Shown: positions 9,330 through 16,761 of the stretch, piece after piece | Numbering within the stretch: position 1 is the first letter of the stretch | Layout: each line of letters starts with the position of its first letter | NCBI GenBank assembly: GCA_021413975.1 | Contig: JAIOPJ010000016.1 | Coordinates: 248,001 to 312,000, forward strand | Length of the DNA: 64,000 nucleotides | Source of the DNA: Gemmatimonadota bacterium | GTDB lineage: Bacteria; Gemmatimonadota; Gemmatimonadetes; Gemmatimonadales; Gemmatimonadaceae | Direction of reading: 5' to 3' | The notes under the pieces: generated by a model | What the model saw: only the letters and a program-made list of their open reading frames with translations | Database searches by the model: none | Told to the model about the DNA's origin: nothing | Program-made: the position numbers and the translations under genes

Positions 9330-9441
9330 GTCGTTGAACTTCGGACGCCGATGGCCCGGCGTCCAGCGCGCCCGCGTGCGCTCTTACCTCGTCGCGCGGC
9401 CCGCGATACGTTCTCGGCGTTCCTCCCCACCCGAGGCTCCG

Positions 9442-12400
9442 ATGCGAATCATCTCCCGCCGCTCGCTGGCCGCGATCCTGCTGATCGCCGCCGCCTTCCC
9501 GCTCCGCGCGCAGACCCCTGCCGTGACCGCGCGCCCCGCCGCCGACCAATGGAAGTCGCTCCATTGGCGCAACATCGGCCCGGAGGGCAATCGGTTCGCC
9601 ACCGCCGTCGGCGTCGTGGGCGATCCGCTGACGTACTTCGTCGGATCGGCGTCGGGCGGCGTCTGGAAGACCACCGATGGCGGCGTGAACTGGAAGCCCA
9701 CCTTCGATGCGCAGCCGGTGCAGTCGATCGGGTCGCTCGCGGTGGCGCGCTCGGACCGCAACGTCGTCTGGGCCGGGACCGGCGAGGCGCACATCCGCTC
9801 GCACATCTCGGTGGGGCAGGGCATCTACCGCAGTACGGACGGCGGAGAGAGCTGGGAACTGAAAGGACTGGAGAAGACGGCGCGCATCGCGCGGATCGTC
9901 ATCCACCCCACCAACCCCGACATCGTGATGGCGTGCGCGCTCGGGCATGCCTACGGGCCGCAGCAGGAGCGCGGCGTCTTCCGGACGACCGACGGCGGCA
10001 CCACCTGGACGCGCGTGCTCTTCGTGGACGAGAACACGGGCTGCTCCGACCTCGCGATGGATCCGTCCAACCCGCGCGTGCTCTTCGCCGGGATGTGGCA
10101 GATCGAGATCCATACGTGGGGACGCACGAGCGGCGGCCCGGGGAGCGGCCTCTTCACGTCGCGCGACGGCGGCGTCACCTGGACGCGGCTCCGCGGCAAC
10201 GGTCTGCCGACCAAGCCGGTCGGCAAGGTCGCGCTCGCGATCGCGAACTCCAACTCGCAGCGCGTCTACGTCATGATCGAGACCGGCGACGGCGTGCCGA
10301 ATGCCGGCGAGGAGACGGAGAGCGGCCAGCTCTGGCGCTCGGACGACGGCGGCAGGCAGTGGACGCTGGTGAGCCGCGACCGCAATGCGATGGGACGCGC
10401 GCACTACTACTCGCGCGTGGCCGTCGCGACCGACGACGAGGACGAGCTCTACTTCCTCACGGCGAGCTACAGCAAGTCGATCGACGGCGGACGCACGATC
10501 GTGGTGCAGCAGCGCAATCAGGCTCCGGGCGGGGACCATCACGACATCTGGATCGACCCCACCAACGCCGACCGGCAGATCGTCGCGCACGACCAGGGCC
10601 TCTCGATCACGCAGAACCGCGGGCGCACCTGGTTCCGCCAGCGGCTGAGCAACGCGCAGATCTACCACGTGACCGTCGACAACAACATCCCGTACAACGT
10701 GCTCGGCAACAAGCAGGACGAACCCACCTACCGCGGGCCGAGCAACTCACGGCTCGGCGGTGGACGGATCGTGCGCGGGATGTGGCATGCGGTCGGGGGC
10801 GGCGAGAGCGGCTGGGCGACCCCCGATCCGGTGGATCCCAACATCATCTGGTCGAGCGCATCGGGCTCGGGGATGGTGGGCGGCATCATCGTGCGCTACG
10901 AGGAGGACCGTCGGATGTTCCGCTCGGTGGAGGTGTGGCCGCAGCAGAGCAACGGGCCTGCCGAGGGCGTGAGGTACCGGTTCGTGTGGGATGCGCCGCT
11001 GCTGATCTCGCCCCACGACCACAACACCGTCTACACCGGGAGCCAGCACCTCCACCGCACCCGCGACGGCGGTCAGAGCTGGCAGGTGATCAGCCCGGAC
11101 CTCACGCTCAACGACCGCTCCAAGATGGGGAGTTCGGGCGGCCTCACCGCCGACAACATCGGCGTGGAGTACGCGGGCGTGGTGTACGGGATCGCCGAGT
11201 CGCCCGTCGTGAAGGGGATGATCTGGGTGGGCACGAACGACGGACTCGTGCAGCTCACGCGTGACGACGGCAAGACCTGGACGAACCTCACGGCGAACCT
11301 GCCGAACCTCCCGGCGTGGGGTTCGGTGCGCAGCATCGCGGCCTCCAAGTACGATGCCGCGACCGCGTATCTCACCGTGGACTTCCATCAGGTCAACAAT
11401 CGCGATCCGTTCGTCTACCGCACGACCGACTACGGCAGGACGTGGAAGGCCATCACGAGCGGATTGCCGCGCAACAACCTCAGCTACGCGAAGGTGATCA
11501 TCGAGGATCCCAGGCGGCGCGGGATGCTCTACCTCGGTCTCGAGAACGGGATCTACCTCTCGTATGACGCGGGCGACAGCTGGATGCCGCTCCAGAACGA
11601 TCTCCCGGCGGCGCCGGTGTCCGGGATCCAGGTGCAGGAGCACTTCAACGACCTGGTGATCAGCACCTACGGTCGCGGCTTCTGGATCATGGACGACATC
11701 GGGCCGTTGCAGCAGATGACGCCCGAGGTCATGAACAGCGCCGCGCACCTGTTCGACCTGCGCGCGGCCTACCGGTTCCGCAACATCACGTCCCCGTCGA
11801 CCACCTACGACGACCCGACGACCGGCGAGGACCCGCGCTACGGCGCGTCGATCAACTACTGGCTCAAGGCGCCGGCGGCGCAGGCGCCGCGGATCACGAT
11901 CGCCGATGCGCAGGGCAAGGTCGTGCGCACTTTGACCGGCCCCAACAACGCGGGCATCAACCGGGTGCAGTGGGACCTGCGCGACGAGCCCAGCATGGCG
12001 GTGCGGCTGCGCACGAGTCCGATGTACGCGCCCTACATCACGATGGGACCGGAAGGGCGCGAGGCGCCGGGGACGTCGCAGGTGTCGGTGCTCATGCCCC
12101 CGGGGACGTACACGGTGAGGTTCAGCGCCGGCGGTGTGGAGCAGAGTCGGCCGCTCGAGGTGCGCAAGGATCCGAACAGCGGCGGGACCGAGGGCGACAT
12201 CGTGGAGCAGACGCGGGTCGCGAACGCGATCCGTGACGACCTGAATCGCGCGGCGGTCGCGGTGCATCGCATGGAAGCGGTGCGCGTGCAACTCGCCGCG
12301 CTCAAGGGCTCGGTCCCGGACGCCGACGTGGCACGCGCGGTCGCGGCGCTCTCGGACAAGCTCGTCGCGCTCGAGCTCGAGCTCGTCGACCTCCGGCAGA

Positions 12401-12657
12401 CGGGGACCGGTCAGGACGGGGTGCGGTTCGGCAGCAAGCTGATCTCCAAGCTGGGCTACCTGGCGGGGGGGCTCACCAACGGCGACTTCCGTCCGACGGA
12501 CCAGCAGGTGGAGGTGCAGGGCATCCTGAACGGCCAGCTCAAGCAGCACCTGACCGCGCTCGAATCGCTGCTCGGCAGCGATCTCAACGCGCTCAACGCA
12601 CTGCTGCGGCAGAAGAACGTGCCGAACGTGGTGGGCGGGCCGGCGATCGTGCCCTGA
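9442..12657 (+). CDS. Exported VPS10/sortilin-like BNR beta-propeller protein
   Basis: About 1071 residues. A signal peptide (MRIISRRSLAAILLIAAAF, cleavage near LRAQ) is followed by two large propellers built from repeated xDGGxxW Asp boxes (TDGGVNW, TDGGESW, TDGGTTW, RDGGVTW, DDGGRQW and more). The C-terminal 300 residues hold an Ig-like beta segment (LKAPAAQAPRITIADAQGK) and a helical tail. Proteins of this architecture are often annotated as sortilin-like or glycosyl-hydrolase-like; no enzyme residue is evident, so binding or scaffolding is equally likely. GAGG six bases before the ATG at 9442 supports the start. A strong terminator follows at 12681. Confidence 0.85.
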   Translation: MRIISRRSLAAILLIAAAFPLRAQTPAVTARPAADQWKSLHWRNIGPEGNRFATAVGVVGDPLTYFVGSASGGVWKTTDGGVNWKPTFDAQPVQSIGSLAVARSDRNVVWAGTGEAHIRSHISVGQGIYRSTDGGESWELKGLEKTARIARIVIHPTNPDIVMACALGHAYGPQQERGVFRTTDGGTTWTRVLFVDENTGCSDLAMDPSNPRVLFAGMWQIEIHTWGRTSGGPGSGLFTSRDGGVTWTRLRGNGLPTKPVGKVALAIANSNSQRVYVMIETGDGVPNAGEETESGQLWRSDDGGRQWTLVSRDRNAMGRAHYYSRVAVATDDEDELYFLTASYSKSIDGGRTIVVQQRNQAPGGDHHDIWIDPTNADRQIVAHDQGLSITQNRGRTWFRQRLSNAQIYHVTVDNNIPYNVLGNKQDEPTYRGPSNSRLGGGRIVRGMWHAVGGGESGWATPDPVDPNIIWSSASGSGMVGGIIVRYEEDRRMFRSVEVWPQQSNGPAEGVRYRFVWDAPLLISPHDHNTVYTGSQHLHRTRDGGQSWQVISPDLTLNDRSKMGSSGGLTADNIGVEYAGVVYGIAESPVVKGMIWVGTNDGLVQLTRDDGKTWTNLTANLPNLPAWGSVRSIAASKYDAATAYLTVDFHQVNNRDPFVYRTTDYGRTWKAITSGLPRNNLSYAKVIIEDPRRRGMLYLGLENGIYLSYDAGDSWMPLQNDLPAAPVSGIQVQEHFNDLVISTYGRGFWIMDDIGPLQQMTPEVMNSAAHLFDLRAAYRFRNITSPSTTYDDPTTGEDPRYGASINYWLKAPAAQAPRITIADAQGKVVRTLTGPNNAGINRVQWDLRDEPSMAVRLRTSPMYAPYITMGPEGREAPGTSQVSVLMPPGTYTVRFSAGGVEQSRPLEVRKDPNSGGTEGDIVEQTRVANAIRDDLNRAAVAVHRMEAVRVQLAALKGSVPDADVARAVAALSDKLVALELELVDLRQTGTGQDGVRFGSKLISKLGYLAGGLTNGDFRPTDQQVEVQGILNGQLKQHLTALESLLGSDLNALNALLRQKNVPNVVGGPAIVP

Positions 12658-12680
12658 CGGGGCACGCAGCGCCGTGCGTC

Positions 12681-12714
12681 GGCCGGGGCGACGGGGGGAT
12701 CCGTCGCCCCGGCC
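12681..12714 (+). terminator. Strong intrinsic-type terminator after the VPS10-like gene
   Basis: A perfect 14-bp inverted repeat (12681-12694 with 12701-12714) flanks a 6-nt loop and is followed by a T-containing stretch (ctcttcgcttt). It lies 23 bases after the stop of the propeller gene and before the promoter of the next operon. Confidence 0.75.
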
Positions 12715-12721
12715 CTCTTCG

Positions 12722-12768
12722 CTTTGAAACGCAAAGTACTTGACACAATCGCCGCCAAGCGTTATCGT
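12722..12768 (+). promoter_or_regulatory. Sigma-70-like promoter with overlapping inverted repeat
   Basis: TTGACA (12740-12745) and TATCGT (12763-12768) are spaced by 17 bases, a close match to a housekeeping promoter. The expected transcription start falls at or next to the ATG at 12775, so the mRNA would be leaderless. Just upstream lies CTTTG (12722-12726), five bases, CAAAG (12732-12736), an inverted repeat that could be the operator of the winged-helix regulator encoded by the second gene. Confidence 0.6.
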
Positions 12769-12774
12769 CACCCC

Positions 12775-13410
12775 ATGGCCGCCCCACTCCGCGATCCGCC
12801 GGCGCTCCACGACCGCGCGCTCCAGGACCTCTCCTTCATCCGTCGCACGATGGAGGGCGCCTCCTCGTTCACCGACGTGCCCGGGTGGGGACTCGTCGCC
12901 GTGGGCGTCTCGGCGATCGGGGCCGCCGCGCTCGCCTCGCGCCAGCCGACCGCGGCCGCGTGGATCGGCGTCTGGCTCGTCGAAGCGGTCGTCGGCGTCG
13001 CCATCGGCGGGGGCGCCATGTGGCGGAAGATCCGGCGCAATGCCTCGCGGGTCCCGGGCGGTCCGCTGCTCAGCGTGCCCGCACGCAAGTTCCTCTTCGG
13101 CTTCTGGCCGGCGATCCTCGCCGGTGCCGTCATCACGTTCGCGCTGATCGATCCGGGCACCATCATGCTCGCGTCCGGCGAAGTGCCGCGGGCACTGCCG
13201 GGGCTCTGGCTGCTGCTCTTCGGCGTGGGGGTCCTCACGGCGGGGGCCTTCTCGGTGCGCGCGGTCCCGCTCATGGGTGGTGCGTTCATGCTGCTCGGCG
13301 CGGTCGCGCTCCTCTTCCGCGGACTCTCCGGGGACCTCCTGCTCGGACTCGGGTTCGGCCTCCTGCAGATCGGCTTCGGATTCTGGATCGCCCGGAGGCA
13401 CGGTGGCTAA
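12775..13410 (+). CDS. Multi-pass membrane protein of unknown function, paired with winged-helix regulator
   Basis: A 211-residue protein. After a soluble N-terminus (about 40 residues, LHDRALQDLSFIRRTMEGAS) it has two hydrophobic hairpins: two helices near 45-90 and four near 110-205. The RRTMEGASSFTDVPGWG motif before the first helix resembles other small membrane proteins that travel with winged-helix regulators, but I cannot assign a function. The start is set by the ATG six bases after the -10 box; no Shine-Dalgarno is visible. Its stop codon lies inside the regulator gene (8-nt overlap), so the two form one operon. Confidence 0.7.
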   Translation: MAAPLRDPPALHDRALQDLSFIRRTMEGASSFTDVPGWGLVAVGVSAIGAAALASRQPTAAAWIGVWLVEAVVGVAIGGGAMWRKIRRNASRVPGGPLLSVPARKFLFGFWPAILAGAVITFALIDPGTIMLASGEVPRALPGLWLLLFGVGVLTAGAFSVRAVPLMGGAFMLLGAVALLFRGLSGDLLLGLGFGLLQIGFGFWIARRHGG

Positions 13411-13786
13411 GCGCAACGTGGCAACGTCGCCGAAGTCCGCGCGTGCGGCCGAAGCCGGCACGCCGCTCAAGTCCATGGACGGCGACGCCTCCGCGCCGCT
13501 CTCGCTCGACCGCGTGATCCACGAGCGCGTCCGGCTCGCGATCGTGAGCACGCTCGCCGTGCACGAGATGCTGACGTTCAACGAGATCAAGACGATGCTC
13601 GAGACGACGGACGGCAATCTGTCGGTGCACGCGCGCAAGCTCGAGGACGCGGGGTACGTGGCATGCAAGAAGGGCTATGAGGGGCGGGTGCCGCGCACGG
13701 AGTATCGGATCACGGCGTCGGGCCGCCGGGCGTTGGAGCGCTACCTGTCTCACATGGAAGCGTTGATCCGGCGGGTGGGAGGCTGA
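13403..13786 (+). CDS. Winged-helix DNA-binding regulator (HTH_34 type)
   Basis: A 127-residue regulator. Residues about 35-120 carry a winged helix: VRLAIVSTLAVHEMLTFNEI (helices 1-2), TTDGNLSVHARKLEDAGYVA (recognition helix) and a wing with RVPRTEYRITASG, the MarR/ArsR-like pattern of PF13601. I chose the GTG at 13403: GGAGG sits four bases upstream, and the protein would otherwise begin with a Ser/Gly-rich run that reads as shadow sequence. It overlaps the membrane protein gene by 8 nt and likely regulates its own operon through the repeat at 12722-12736. Confidence 0.85.
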   Translation: MAKRNVATSPKSARAAEAGTPLKSMDGDASAPLSLDRVIHERVRLAIVSTLAVHEMLTFNEIKTMLETTDGNLSVHARKLEDAGYVACKKGYEGRVPRTEYRITASGRRALERYLSHMEALIRRVGG

Positions 13787-13890
13787 GCGGGGCGCGGGGC
13801 GCGGCGAGTCACCGTCGCGCGGAGGTCGAGTGCAGGGAGGTCGAGTGAACGGTGGTCGGGTCAACAGGTCAGGTGGCAGAGCAGCGATCC

Positions 13891-13910
13891 GGCGCCCGCG
13901 GGCGCCCTTT
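13891..13910 (+). terminator. Candidate terminator after the winged-helix regulator gene
   Basis: GGCGCC (13891-13896) and GGCGCC (13901-13906) form a 6-bp palindromic stem with loop CGCG, followed by C-TTT-CTC. It lies between the regulator gene and the prenyltransferase gene. A short direct repeat (GGAGGTCGAGTG at 13821 and 13836) occurs just upstream. Confidence 0.4.
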
Positions 13911-13927
13911 CTCGGGAGTCGCACTTT

Positions 13928-14614
13928 ATGAAGCAAAGCACTTCGCTCGTCCCGCAGCACGTCGCGATCATCATGGACGGCAATGGACGATGGGCCGAGC
14001 GCAAGGGACGGCCGCGCTGGATGGGTCATGTGGCCGGCGCCCGCGTCGTGAAGGACGTCGTCGCGCACTGCGCCCGCGCCGGCGTGGAGCAGCTCACGCT
14101 CTACGCCTTCTCGTCGGACAACTGGAACCGGCCGGTCGAGGAGGTCGCCGGGTTGCTCGAGCTCTTCGAGAGCCACTTCCGCACGCAGGCGGAGCCGCTC
14201 GAACAGAAGGGGATCCGGCTCTCCGTCATCGGCCAGCGCACGCGACTGCCGCTGGCGCTGCGCCAGGTGATCAGCGACGTCGAGGCGCGAACGGCCGCCG
14301 GCCGCCGGATGCACCTGCGCGTGGCGCTCGACTACTCGTCGCGCGCGGCGATCCAGGGGGCATTGCCGGCGCAGCAGGCCGTGCGGGGGTTGGCGCGTGG
14401 CACGACGATCCTCCCGCCGGTCGACCTGCTGGTGCGGACCGGGGGCGAGCGGAGACTCTCCGACTTCCTGCTCTGGGAGTGCGCGTACGCCGAACTCCTC
14501 TTCCTCGATGTCCTGTGGCCCGACGTCACCGGGGCGGTGCTCGATGCCGCGTTCGAGGACTTCGCCCGTCGTGAACGCCGGTACGGCCACGTGCCGCAGC
14601 GCGTGAGCGCCTGA
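13928..14614 (+). CDS. uppS: Short isoprenyl (undecaprenyl) diphosphate synthase
   Basis: A 228-residue cis-prenyltransferase. The family signature HVAIIMDGNGRWA holds the catalytic Asp17; MGHVAGA, FSSDNWNRP and RTGGERRLSDFLLWECAYAEL follow in the normal order. UppS chains isopentenyl units onto farnesyl diphosphate to make the lipid carrier for cell-wall sugars. The region between DYSSR (135-139) and RTGGE (170-174) is about 15 residues shorter than in E. coli UppS, which could change chain length. It is not next to cdsA or dxr, the usual partners, so it may be a second copy with another product. GGGAG lies nine bases before the ATG. Confidence 0.88.
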   Translation: MKQSTSLVPQHVAIIMDGNGRWAERKGRPRWMGHVAGARVVKDVVAHCARAGVEQLTLYAFSSDNWNRPVEEVAGLLELFESHFRTQAEPLEQKGIRLSVIGQRTRLPLALRQVISDVEARTAAGRRMHLRVALDYSSRAAIQGALPAQQAVRGLARGTTILPPVDLLVRTGGERRLSDFLLWECAYAELLFLDVLWPDVTGAVLDAAFEDFARRERRYGHVPQRVSA

Positions 14615-16095
14615 TGCGGACCCGTGCCCGGCAGATCCTCCTCGCCGCGCTCCTCCTGGGCGTGGTCGGCGACCAACTGTTGCGCGGCGGGATGCCGCGG
14701 CTGGGGTTCGCCCTGCTCGTGCTACTCGGCATCGGTTGCGTGATCTTCATCGGGGGACGCGGCGACGGCGAGCGGTCGTTCATCCTGCTCGGTGTCGGCG
14801 TCGCCGCCCTCGGGCTCGTGGTGCGCGACTCCGAGATGCTCTTCGCGGTGGACATGGCCTCCGTGCTGTGCATGGGGGCGCTCGCGGTCTGGCACGGGAG
14901 CGGTCGGCGCCTCTCCCAGCTCGCACTCTTCGATCCGCCACGCGCGGCGTTCCTCGCCACGCTCACGGCGGTGATCGCGGCGCCGCAGGTGCTGCGGGGC
15001 TCCGCCCCCGAGACGGACGGCGCCGCCGCGCGCGCGACGCGGTGGCGCGCGCTCGCGATCGGCACGGTGCTCGCGGTGCCGCCGCTCTTCATCGTCGCGT
15101 CGTTGCTCGGCTCGGCCGACGTGTTCTTCGCGCGCTTCCTTCAGTTCTTCGCCGACGGGGTCGACGTCCTGTTCAGCAACGGGCTGCAGCAGGTCGTGAC
15201 GATCGCGGTGCTCGCGTGGCTCGCCACCGGGTGGATGCAGGGGACGCTCGGCGGGCCCACCGGCGCCGGCGTGCCGGAGGTGCGCTCGCCGTCGATCGCG
15301 TTCACGAGCGTGAGCGTGGCGCTCTACGGGCTCGTGGTGCTGCTCGCGCTCTTCCTCGGGACGCAGGCGCGCGTGCTCTTCGGCGGCGCGGCCTATCTGG
15401 ACGCGACGGCGGGGCTCACGGTCGCCGAGTACGCGCGCTCCGGCTTCTTCCAACTCGTGATCGCCGGCGGCGTCGTCATCGGCACGCTGCTCCTCGCCGA
15501 CTGGCTCACGGAGGGGCGCGAGGACGATCGCCGCTACCGCGCCGTCGGCACCGTCCTCGTGCTGCTCGTCGCGGCGCTCCTGGGCTCCGCGGTCGCACGG
15601 ATGTGGCTCTACGTGCGCAACTACGGACTCTCGACCGACCGCGCGTTCGCGATCGCGCAGATGGGGTGGGTGTTCGCCGCGCTCGGCGTGTTCGCGGCGA
15701 CCGTGCTGCGCGGGCGACGTAGCAGGTTCGTGCCATCGTTGCTCGTGGCCACCGTCGCGTGGGTAGCGCTGCTCAATGCGGCGAATCCGGAGGCGATCGT
15801 GGTCCGCGTGAACGCGGCCCGCGCGGCGTCCGGTGATCCCGGCCACGGCCGGCGGTTCGACGTGGCCTATCACGCGCATCTCTCGGCGGACGCGCTTCCG
15901 GCGCTGCTCGCCGCCGCGCCGTCGCTCCCGCCCGCGGTCTGCGAGGCGGTCGGCGTGGCGGTGATGGCGGAGTGGGAGCGCGTCGCCGCGAACCGACGGG
16001 GCAAGGCGGATTGGCGCGGACTCGACCTCCCGCTCGCGCGCGCGCTCGCGTGGCGCGAACGCCGCGCGTTGCCCGCGTGCGGAGGACGGGGTTAA
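14614..16095 (+). CDS. DUF4173/DUF4153-type polytopic membrane protein
   Basis: A 493-residue integral membrane protein with about ten hydrophobic helices over residues 1-385 and a short soluble C-terminal part rich in Arg and Trp. The segment GGAAYLDATAGLTVAEYARSGF and the later YVRNYGLSTDRAFA match the conserved core of the DUF4173 family. The molecular role of that family is unknown. Its ATG overlaps the uppS stop by one base (TGATG), so it is probably made with the prenyltransferase, which fits an envelope role. Confidence 0.8.
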   Translation: MRTRARQILLAALLLGVVGDQLLRGGMPRLGFALLVLLGIGCVIFIGGRGDGERSFILLGVGVAALGLVVRDSEMLFAVDMASVLCMGALAVWHGSGRRLSQLALFDPPRAAFLATLTAVIAAPQVLRGSAPETDGAAARATRWRALAIGTVLAVPPLFIVASLLGSADVFFARFLQFFADGVDVLFSNGLQQVVTIAVLAWLATGWMQGTLGGPTGAGVPEVRSPSIAFTSVSVALYGLVVLLALFLGTQARVLFGGAAYLDATAGLTVAEYARSGFFQLVIAGGVVIGTLLLADWLTEGREDDRRYRAVGTVLVLLVAALLGSAVARMWLYVRNYGLSTDRAFAIAQMGWVFAALGVFAATVLRGRRSRFVPSLLVATVAWVALLNAANPEAIVVRVNAARAASGDPGHGRRFDVAYHAHLSADALPALLAAAPSLPPAVCEAVGVAVMAEWERVAANRRGKADWRGLDLPLARALAWRERRALPACGGRG

Positions 16096-16104
16096 GCTCC
16101 ACGG

Positions 16105-16713
16105 GTGACGGGCATCCGCGAGTTCCTCCCGCTCGATCCGTTCGGCCGACGGCGCCTCAAGGTGGCGTTCGTCGGCACGCACGGGGTGGGGAAGACGACG
16201 CTCTGCTTCGACCTCGCGTCGCAGCTGAAGCGGCTCGATCTCGGCGTGGACATCGTGAAGGAGGTCGCGCGCCGCTGCCCGCTGCCGATCAACGAGGAGA
16301 CGACCCTCGACGCGCAGGCCTGGATCCTCCACACGCAGGTCGCCGAGGAGATCGCGGCGGCGGCGATGAACGAGGTCGTGATCTGCGATCGGTCGGTGCT
16401 CGACAACTACGCGTATCTGGTGGTGCGGGCGGGACGCCGGCCGTCGCTCGACGCGCTCGTCGAGGACTGGATCGGCGGCTACGACGCGTTGTTCAAGGTG
16501 CCGGTGACCGCCGCACCGTCCTTCGACGGGCAGCGGGCGGTGAGCCCGGCGTTCCAGATCGAGGTGGACAACACCATCGACCGGCTGATCGAGGCGTTCC
16601 ACGTGGACGTCGTGCGGCTCGATCCGGCGGACCGGGACGGTTGGATCGCGGCGGTCGTCGAGTCGCTGCGCCTGCCGGAGCGGGCACCTCAAGCCGACCT
16701 CTTCGAGCGATGA
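16105..16713 (+). CDS. P-loop nucleoside/nucleotide kinase-like ATPase (AAA_28)
   Basis: A 202-residue P-loop protein. Walker A is GTHGVGKTT near residues 24-32; EVVICDRSVLDNYAYL corresponds to the DR(S)xxD motif of deoxynucleoside-kinase-like and NadR-like ATPases. This arrangement fits the AAA_28 family, which contains small-molecule kinases; the substrate is unknown. A GTG start ten bases after the membrane-protein stop is the only reasonable start before Walker A. There is no Shine-Dalgarno, but TAAGCT (16093-16098) lies six bases before the GTG and could be a -10 box of a leaderless transcript. Confidence 0.75.
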   Translation: MTGIREFLPLDPFGRRRLKVAFVGTHGVGKTTLCFDLASQLKRLDLGVDIVKEVARRCPLPINEETTLDAQAWILHTQVAEEIAAAAMNEVVICDRSVLDNYAYLVVRAGRRPSLDALVEDWIGGYDALFKVPVTAAPSFDGQRAVSPAFQIEVDNTIDRLIEAFHVDVVRLDPADRDGWIAAVVESLRLPERAPQADLFER

Positions 16714-16748
16714 GCGCTGGCCCGCTGGCCGAGGCCGCCGGAAACGAC

Positions 16749-16754
16749 TAGTCT
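16749..16754 (+). promoter_or_regulatory. Candidate -10 box for a leaderless histidine kinase mRNA
   Basis: TAGTCT lies seven bases before the ATG at 16762 and no Shine-Dalgarno is present. The spacing would put the transcript start at the start codon. No good -35 box is visible. Confidence 0.35.
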
Positions 16755-16761
16755 CCGGCCG

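Noticed and set aside
10747-13668. A 973-codon open frame on the minus strand
   Set aside because: It lies antisense to the VPS10-like gene and the next operon and is full of His, Arg and Asp with no domain; it is a GC-driven shadow frame.
13821-13847. Direct repeat GGAGGTCGAGTG (two copies, period 15) as a regulator site
   Set aside because: It lies after the stop of one gene and before a terminator-like stem, is not palindromic and has only two copies; probably chance or slippage.
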